Positions 34,001-38,216 of a DNA stretch of 38,216 nt are shown piece by piece (position 1 is the stretch's first letter; the number at the start of each line of letters is the position of its first letter). A model generated the notes under the pieces. It did no database searches, had not been told where the DNA came from, and was given only the letters and a program-made list of their open reading frames with translations. The translations under genes and the position numbers were made by a program. The stretch lies in assembly GCA_945828095.1 (NCBI GenBank), contig CALZOZ010000012.1, positions 1 through 38,216 on the forward strand. Reading direction: 5' to 3'. The stretch is from an uncultured Clostridia bacterium. Its GTDB lineage: Bacteria; Bacillota; Clostridia; Peptostreptococcales; Anaerovoracaceae.

Positions 34001-36658
34001 CTATTTAGTTTTTGCTGATCTCCACGGTGACCATGAACCGTAGTAAGTGTCGCCTGTGTACGGATCAGTGTAAACTGCTCTTACCTTGAAGTAGTAAGTG
34101 TAACCGCTCTTCAGGTTGGAGATGGTTGTGGACTGAGTTGTGTAGCTCTTTCCGTGTGCCTTAACTGTCTTAGTCAGGTATGAACCGGACTTGAAGTTCT
34201 TATCTCTTGAGTATCTGATCTGATACTTAGTAACTCCGTCCTGGTATCCCCATCTAACCTTCATCTGGGCTTTCTTGCCGTCTGTTGAAGGCTTTTGGGA
34301 AATCTTAGTCTTACTAGGGTAAACCTTTACAGTAACATCCTTTGAAGTAGGTTCATACTTCTTGTTGCCTGTAGTAGTTACTGTGATAACAGCTTTACCT
34401 ACCTTGTGAATAGTTACATATCCTGTAGCGGATACGCTTGCAACAGCCGGATTGCTTGAAGTGTAAGTGAATCCTGTACCATCGCCTGTTGCCTTAGCAG
34501 TGATCTTAAAGGAATCGCTTGTAGTGTAAACCTTGTAGCTATCCTGATTTGCTGTAACTGTCTGCGGCAGACCTACGATTCTGAATGTAGCATAAGTGCT
34601 GCCGGAGTATCCGTTCTTACCAGTTACTACTACCTTGTAAGTTCCCGGTGCGGACATTGAAGTAACTGTTTTGCCTGTTGCATCCTGATAAGTTACAGTG
34701 TAGTCGTTTGAAGTAAGGCTGGAGTATACACCCTTCTTAACTGATGTGATAACCGGAGTCTGAGCATAACCAGTAGCGTTCACTGAGGACTCCTTAAGAG
34801 TTACGGTGTAGCCGCTGATGTCAGTGCCTACAATGTAGAATGTCATCGTTGTTGTACCGCTATATAATCCCTTACCTTCAATCACTATTGTGTAGGTTCC
34901 TGCATCCTTAGGACTATATACAACTTTACCTGCTGCATCTTTGTATGTTACTGTATAGTCTGTTCCTTCTGTTAATGTTGTGTATCCGTCACGAACTTTA
35001 ACCTGAGGCTTGATAACGCTTCCTGTATACTGATATGACTGTTTGCTTCCCGTAGCAAATTCTACATGGCAGGATGAAATGTTCTTCGTCACCAAAGAAT
35101 ATGAAATCTGTTTGTAACCAGAATCCAAATTGCCGGTTCCATCACTTGTCACAGTTACATAACCCTTATTTGTAGATGTTGAAATCCATGCGTTCGATAC
35201 TGTATAGTCCTTATCCTTTACAAACGTGATATTTTCATATGTTCCCTTTACAATTACATTCGGTGCATTTGCATAACTGCTTTGGGTTGCAGTAATATCA
35301 GTCAATTCAAATTTATATTTAGGAATTGTGTAATTTCCAAGGGAAATTTCTCCAACATATGGGGATCTACCTACTAAAACAACCTGATATGTCCTTGCAT
35401 CGATAGGGTAATTTATATCAACATATTTTTTCTGCTTCTCATCGAAGTATCTGTAAACTGTTGTAAAATAGCTTGAATTTCCTTTTGTCACAATAACGGT
35501 TGCAGGCTGTTCTTTTCCATTATACATGTAAGCCTTATCAGCTGCTAGACTTGCTGATACCTGCTTAGTAATGTCGTAAGCCGAGGATACAATTGTAAAT
35601 GTTGTAGTTCTATTTCCAACATAGTCTTTAATGAAAGTTACAGTTACATTTGCGGTTCCAGGTTCAATGTTGTTAGTGTATGCCACTGTGTAATCAACGT
35701 CTTTTATCAACGTTTTTGTTGTTCCACCAACATTCTCCTTTACAACAATATTCGGTTCTATTGCACTTCCAGTCTGTGCCTGTGCTTCAATCTTATCAAT
35801 GGTTATTTGCGATCCAACCGTTGATACATCAGCACTTACAATTTTGAATTCCTTAACCGCAGTGCTTCCTGCATATCCCGAACCTTGTTTAGCCACAGCT
35901 TTTACTTTATAAGTTCCAGCATGGATCGGATTTTTATCGTATTCCAAGGTATATGCACCACTTGACTGATCGATACGTTGAACATCCTTTGTAATGTATG
36001 TATTAGTAAAGTTTACCTGTTTACCAGAATATGTTTGATCAGAAACGCCATTCAAAGTGTACCCACTTAGATTAGTTCCCGTATAAATTACGACAGAACC
36101 AGTCCCAGTAATATTGTTATCATTGTTCGAAGTAAACGTTACAAGTTTGCAATTCGTTCCGTTATCACTTAAATCAAATTTGATTTTTTCTTTCAATGAA
36201 ACTGATGGTGTACTGCTAGAACGCAATGTGTAGGTCACCTTACCGCTTATAGCTGACTTAAGTTCTTCACCACTCGAAGCAGAATCGAATGTTTCAGATA
36301 ATCCCCCATAGATAACATCTGTTTCTAAGTTAAGTTTACTAATCGTATAATTACCAGTTGCATTATCTTTATACTTCGCAGAACCTGTCGCTGATGGTTT
36401 AATTTTAACAACATATGTTTCTGCATTTACATACGACTCGTCTCCCGTTGTATCAACTTCAAAATCAGAAACGTCCAATGGGTTTCCGTCTAATGTAACG
36501 GACTTAATTACTGGAGTTTGGGATTCGCCAGTGTAAATCGCAGATTTAAACTCTACTTCGGCCTTGGTAATTGATACCTCATCTTCCGCAAACGCAGTCG
36601 TAGGAATCATGCAAATCACCAAAGCCAAGCTTAATAAAATCGCTAAAGTCTTTTTCAT
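34001..36658 (-). CDS. Secreted multi-domain surface protein with Ig-like repeats and FN3-type C-terminus
   Basis: 885 aa. A signal peptide (MKKTLAILLSLALVICMIP, cleavage near AFAED) is followed by about six to seven beta-sandwich repeats of 80-100 residues with YTVTYKDAAGK...GTYTIVIEGKG...YSGTTTMTFYI-type units. Then come a Big_2-like domain (about 690-775, TSSNPAVASVSATGYVTI) and a fibronectin type III-like C-terminus (about 785-885, KYQIRYSRDKNFK ... YYFKVRAVY). No LPXTG, SLH or choline-binding anchor is seen, so attachment is unclear. Adhesion or a structural role is likely for such architecture but not shown. The half encoded by about 35050-36658 is visibly AT-richer than the 3' part, suggesting a mosaic gene. 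AAAGGAAAGC precedes the ATG. Confidence 0.85.
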   Translation of the reverse strand: MKKTLAILLSLALVICMIPTTAFAEDEVSITKAEVEFKSAIYTGESQTPVIKSVTLDGNPLDVSDFEVDTTGDESYVNAETYVVKIKPSATGSAKYKDNATGNYTISKLNLETDVIYGGLSETFDSASSGEELKSAISGKVTYTLRSSSTPSVSLKEKIKFDLSDNGTNCKLVTFTSNNDNNITGTGSVVIYTGTNLSGYTLNGVSDQTYSGKQVNFTNTYITKDVQRIDQSSGAYTLEYDKNPIHAGTYKVKAVAKQGSGYAGSTAVKEFKIVSADVSTVGSQITIDKIEAQAQTGSAIEPNIVVKENVGGTTKTLIKDVDYTVAYTNNIEPGTANVTVTFIKDYVGNRTTTFTIVSSAYDITKQVSASLAADKAYMYNGKEQPATVIVTKGNSSYFTTVYRYFDEKQKKYVDINYPIDARTYQVVLVGRSPYVGEISLGNYTIPKYKFELTDITATQSSYANAPNVIVKGTYENITFVKDKDYTVSNAWISTSTNKGYVTVTSDGTGNLDSGYKQISYSLVTKNISSCHVEFATGSKQSYQYTGSVIKPQVKVRDGYTTLTEGTDYTVTYKDAAGKVVYSPKDAGTYTIVIEGKGLYSGTTTMTFYIVGTDISGYTVTLKESSVNATGYAQTPVITSVKKGVYSSLTSNDYTVTYQDATGKTVTSMSAPGTYKVVVTGKNGYSGSTYATFRIVGLPQTVTANQDSYKVYTTSDSFKITAKATGDGTGFTYTSSNPAVASVSATGYVTIHKVGKAVITVTTTGNKKYEPTSKDVTVKVYPSKTKISQKPSTDGKKAQMKVRWGYQDGVTKYQIRYSRDKNFKSGSYLTKTVKAHGKSYTTQSTTISNLKSGYTYYFKVRAVYTDPYTGDTYYGSWSPWRSAKTK

Positions 36659-36700
36659 TTTGCTTTCCTTTCATCCTTTCATAATCTCAAAAATATAGCT

Positions 36701-36757
36701 ATATCTAGCAAAACGTTCTAGATATTTACATTATACGATTTTGGTAACAACTAACAA
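36701..36757 (-). promoter_or_regulatory. Promoter with overlapping inverted-repeat operator for the surface protein
   Basis: Minus strand TTGTTA (36757-36752) and TATAAT (36735-36730), 16-nt spacer. The predicted start falls inside a perfect inverted repeat ATATCTAG-N9-CTAGATAT (36701-36725), which could bind a repressor or form an RNA hairpin in the leader. The rest of the gap to 36893 shows nothing recognisable. Confidence 0.5.
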
Positions 36758-36893
36758 GAGGTATTTTCACTTTGGGCATATTTTCCATGAAAAAGATTTA
36801 TGTCAATTTGGTTATCATCTGCAACCTTCCACCTCTTCAAACGTTTTGTCTTCTGTCGAAAGAATTTACTGTAACTGAAGAACAATTACCAAT

Positions 36894-37484
36894 TCAATCT
36901 ATATCTATGATGTTTTCTTCTGCTAATTCTTCAGGAGAAATAAACTCATCTTTCTGCTCTCTCTCAATTTGATTTATCCTAATCAATTCCTGCATTACAC
37001 TAATAATGCGCTTTGAATACATTATTTTAAAAATTAAATCTTCAAGTTCAGACCGATTGTTGCATGAAATTATATAATTCGAATTCATTTCCGAATAAAT
37101 ATCATTCGCTATGTTTTGTTCAAGTACAACTTTAACAGGATAATTTCCTACCCCGTACTGTAAGTAACAAATTCTATACTTATACTGTTTACGCAAAGGA
37201 GTATGGAGATAGAATTCATATTTTTGATACTCCTCTCCTTGTTTGCCCAAAGTTGTTTGTATATCAACATGCCTTTCGACATCTCCCAAACTTGCCGCTA
37301 ATCCTGCAAACCCCTTTGTATTATAAGAAAATATATGTCCTCCATAGGGTACAACTTCTCCATAAATAATTCCGTTTGTTTCCTCGGACAATTGATTAGA
37401 TATTTGTTCTACAACTTTATTAGGTGCTGTTAAATCAATATCACTAAAATCTAACTTTCCATTCAAATCAAGCTTTCTCTCCAT
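36894..37484 (-). CDS. Uncharacterised protein paired with an EEP-family protein
   Basis: A soluble 196-aa protein that I do not recognise. It has no signal peptide or membrane helix. The middle is beta-rich (GIIYGEVVPYGGHIFSYN, YKYRICYLQYGVGNYPVKVV) and the C-terminus helical and acidic (ELIRINQIEREQKDEF...). ATG 37484 follows GGGAGGA with 6-nt spacing; the open frame goes back to 37526 but without support. The start overlaps the 3' end of the endonuclease/exonuclease/phosphatase gene by 17 bp, so the two are translationally coupled. Both are AT-rich relative to the core genes. No function assigned. Confidence 0.75.
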   Translation of the reverse strand: MERKLDLNGKLDFSDIDLTAPNKVVEQISNQLSEETNGIIYGEVVPYGGHIFSYNTKGFAGLAASLGDVERHVDIQTTLGKQGEEYQKYEFYLHTPLRKQYKYRICYLQYGVGNYPVKVVLEQNIANDIYSEMNSNYIISCNNRSELEDLIFKIMYSKRIISVMQELIRINQIEREQKDEFISPEELAEENIIDID

Positions 37485-38179
37485 AATAATCCTCCCGAAT
37501 TTCAAACATAATTGGTAGATGGTCACTAATTGTTTTGTCAGGATGCCCTTTGTTATTTAACAAGCATTTCGACTGTGTTTCTGTTAATATTTTAAGGCTA
37601 TCGTCTATAAAACGATCTCTCAATGCCGGTCTAATAATAACTTGGTCAAACAAATTCCAATATGTATTAATTGAATTGCTGCCTCCGTAATAAAAAGTCC
37701 CGTATGGTCGAGTGAAATCACCAAGAAAATTCCACATTGGATTATAAAACATATAAAATTCTCTTTGTGCTACAACTCGAGACTTTCTCTCAGTTTCAGC
37801 GAATACAGGTAGGCTATGAAAAAATTGTGCTCCAATACAACTAGTATCATATGGATTTATATTGAAATCTCCAACAACCATCGTATTCTCTGTGTTTAAC
37901 TCGATTTCCGTAGCACGAATATCCGCAACTATTTGATCTATAATAATGTCTCTCATTTGGCAGTTCCCAGAGTAAATTTGACTTGGCAAATGTAAACAAC
38001 ACAAAATATCTTTGTTATTTATTATCTGCATTGAAACATATTGTGATTGTCGCCCCGGCTCAACAGTATTAATACTACCTATGATCTTAATCCGTTCACA
38101 ACCAATGGTTATGTACTCATGCATTTTTCTTCCTTGTTTCTCTAATATTTCTATGAGCTCATTCATCGAAGCCTTATAC
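37468..38179 (-). CDS. Endonuclease/exonuclease/phosphatase (EEP) family protein, 5'-truncated
   Basis: The C-terminal ~236 residues of a metal-dependent EEP-fold hydrolase (nuclease or phosphodiesterase). Key motifs are VVGDFNINPYD (Asp-Asn pair of the active site) and the terminal SDHLPIMFEI (Asp-His dyad). The N-terminal part with the metal-binding Asn and Glu is missing because the contig ends: genomic codons start at about 38179 (YKASMNELIEI), and the preceding residues in any longer reading (MGSEMCIRD) are translated adapter. Downstream the 196-aa gene overlaps by 17 bp. Whether it cuts DNA, RNA or a small phosphoester is unknown. Confidence 0.82.
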
Positions 38180-38216
38180 CTGTCTCTTATACACATCTCC
38201 GAGCCCACGAGACGTA
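38180..38216 (-). other. Nextera i7-side sequencing adapter (artefact)
   Basis: 38180-38198 is the Tn5 mosaic end (CTGTCTCTTATACACATCT), and 38199-38213 the rest of the read-2 adapter (CCGAGCCCACGAGAC). The final GTA fits the first bases of i7 index N712, but three bases cannot prove it. Not genomic. Confidence 0.98.

Overview
The window is one assembled contig. Both ends are Illumina Nextera adapter sequence (1-45 and 38180-38216), and both terminal genes are cut by the adapter junctions. The organism is probably an anaerobic member of the Clostridia (Bacillota). The support is strong AGGAGG-type ribosome binding sites, an overlapping murB - PHP phosphatase - rapZ cluster, pyruvate phosphate dikinase, a BKACE/Kce-type enzyme, short U-tailed terminators and abundant peptide and amino-acid catabolism. 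A placement near the Anaerovoracaceae (Eubacteriales Family XIII) is only a guess. No transposase, tRNA, rRNA or CRISPR array was seen.

Layout. 46-2355: AT-rich, 3'-truncated type IIG-like restriction/adenine methyltransferase gene. 2624-5814: guaA and guaB. 5932-9797: operon MATE exporter - D-aminoacylase - cytosolic penicillin-binding/class A beta-lactamase-fold protein. 10019-11877: DmpA-like (S58) and DppA-like (M55) aminopeptidases, divergent from a sigma-54 activator at 12099-14105. 14157-15527: APC amino-acid permease. 15812-22630: six-gene operon of a beta-lactamase-fold D-aminopeptidase-like hydrolase plus a complete dipeptide/oligopeptide ABC transporter. 22792-24398: LD-carboxypeptidase (S66) and Asp/Glu-type racemase. 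24575-25630: exported D,D-carboxypeptidase. 25963-28590: pyruvate phosphate dikinase, flanked by two inverted copies of a ~200-bp structured repeat. 29081-33834: BKACE enzyme, rapZ, PHP phosphatase, murB, AI-2E family permease. 34001-36658: large secreted Ig-like/FN3 surface protein. 36894-38179: AT-rich pair of an unknown protein and a 5'-truncated endonuclease/exonuclease/phosphatase-family protein.

Main result. Five upstream regions carry, in the correct orientation, a -24/-12 (sigma-54) promoter of one shared form, GGCAT-N5-TTGC: before the DmpA/DppA pair (11950-11965), the APC permease (15573-15588), the hydrolase-Dpp transporter operon (22676-22691), the LD-carboxypeptidase-racemase pair (24439-24454) and ppdK (28633-28648). 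Four of the five leave a predicted leader of only about 30-35 nt. An activator with a sigma-54-interacting AAA+ domain sits in the middle. The simplest reading is one local sigma-54 regulon for import and breakdown of D-amino-acid-containing peptides (for example cell-wall peptides). It would comprise the ABC importer, several D-specific or unusual peptidases, an LD-carboxypeptidase, a racemase, an amino-acid permease, and PPDK to turn amino-acid-derived pyruvate into PEP. The promoters are read directly from sequence. The substrate and the link between this activator and all five promoters are inference.
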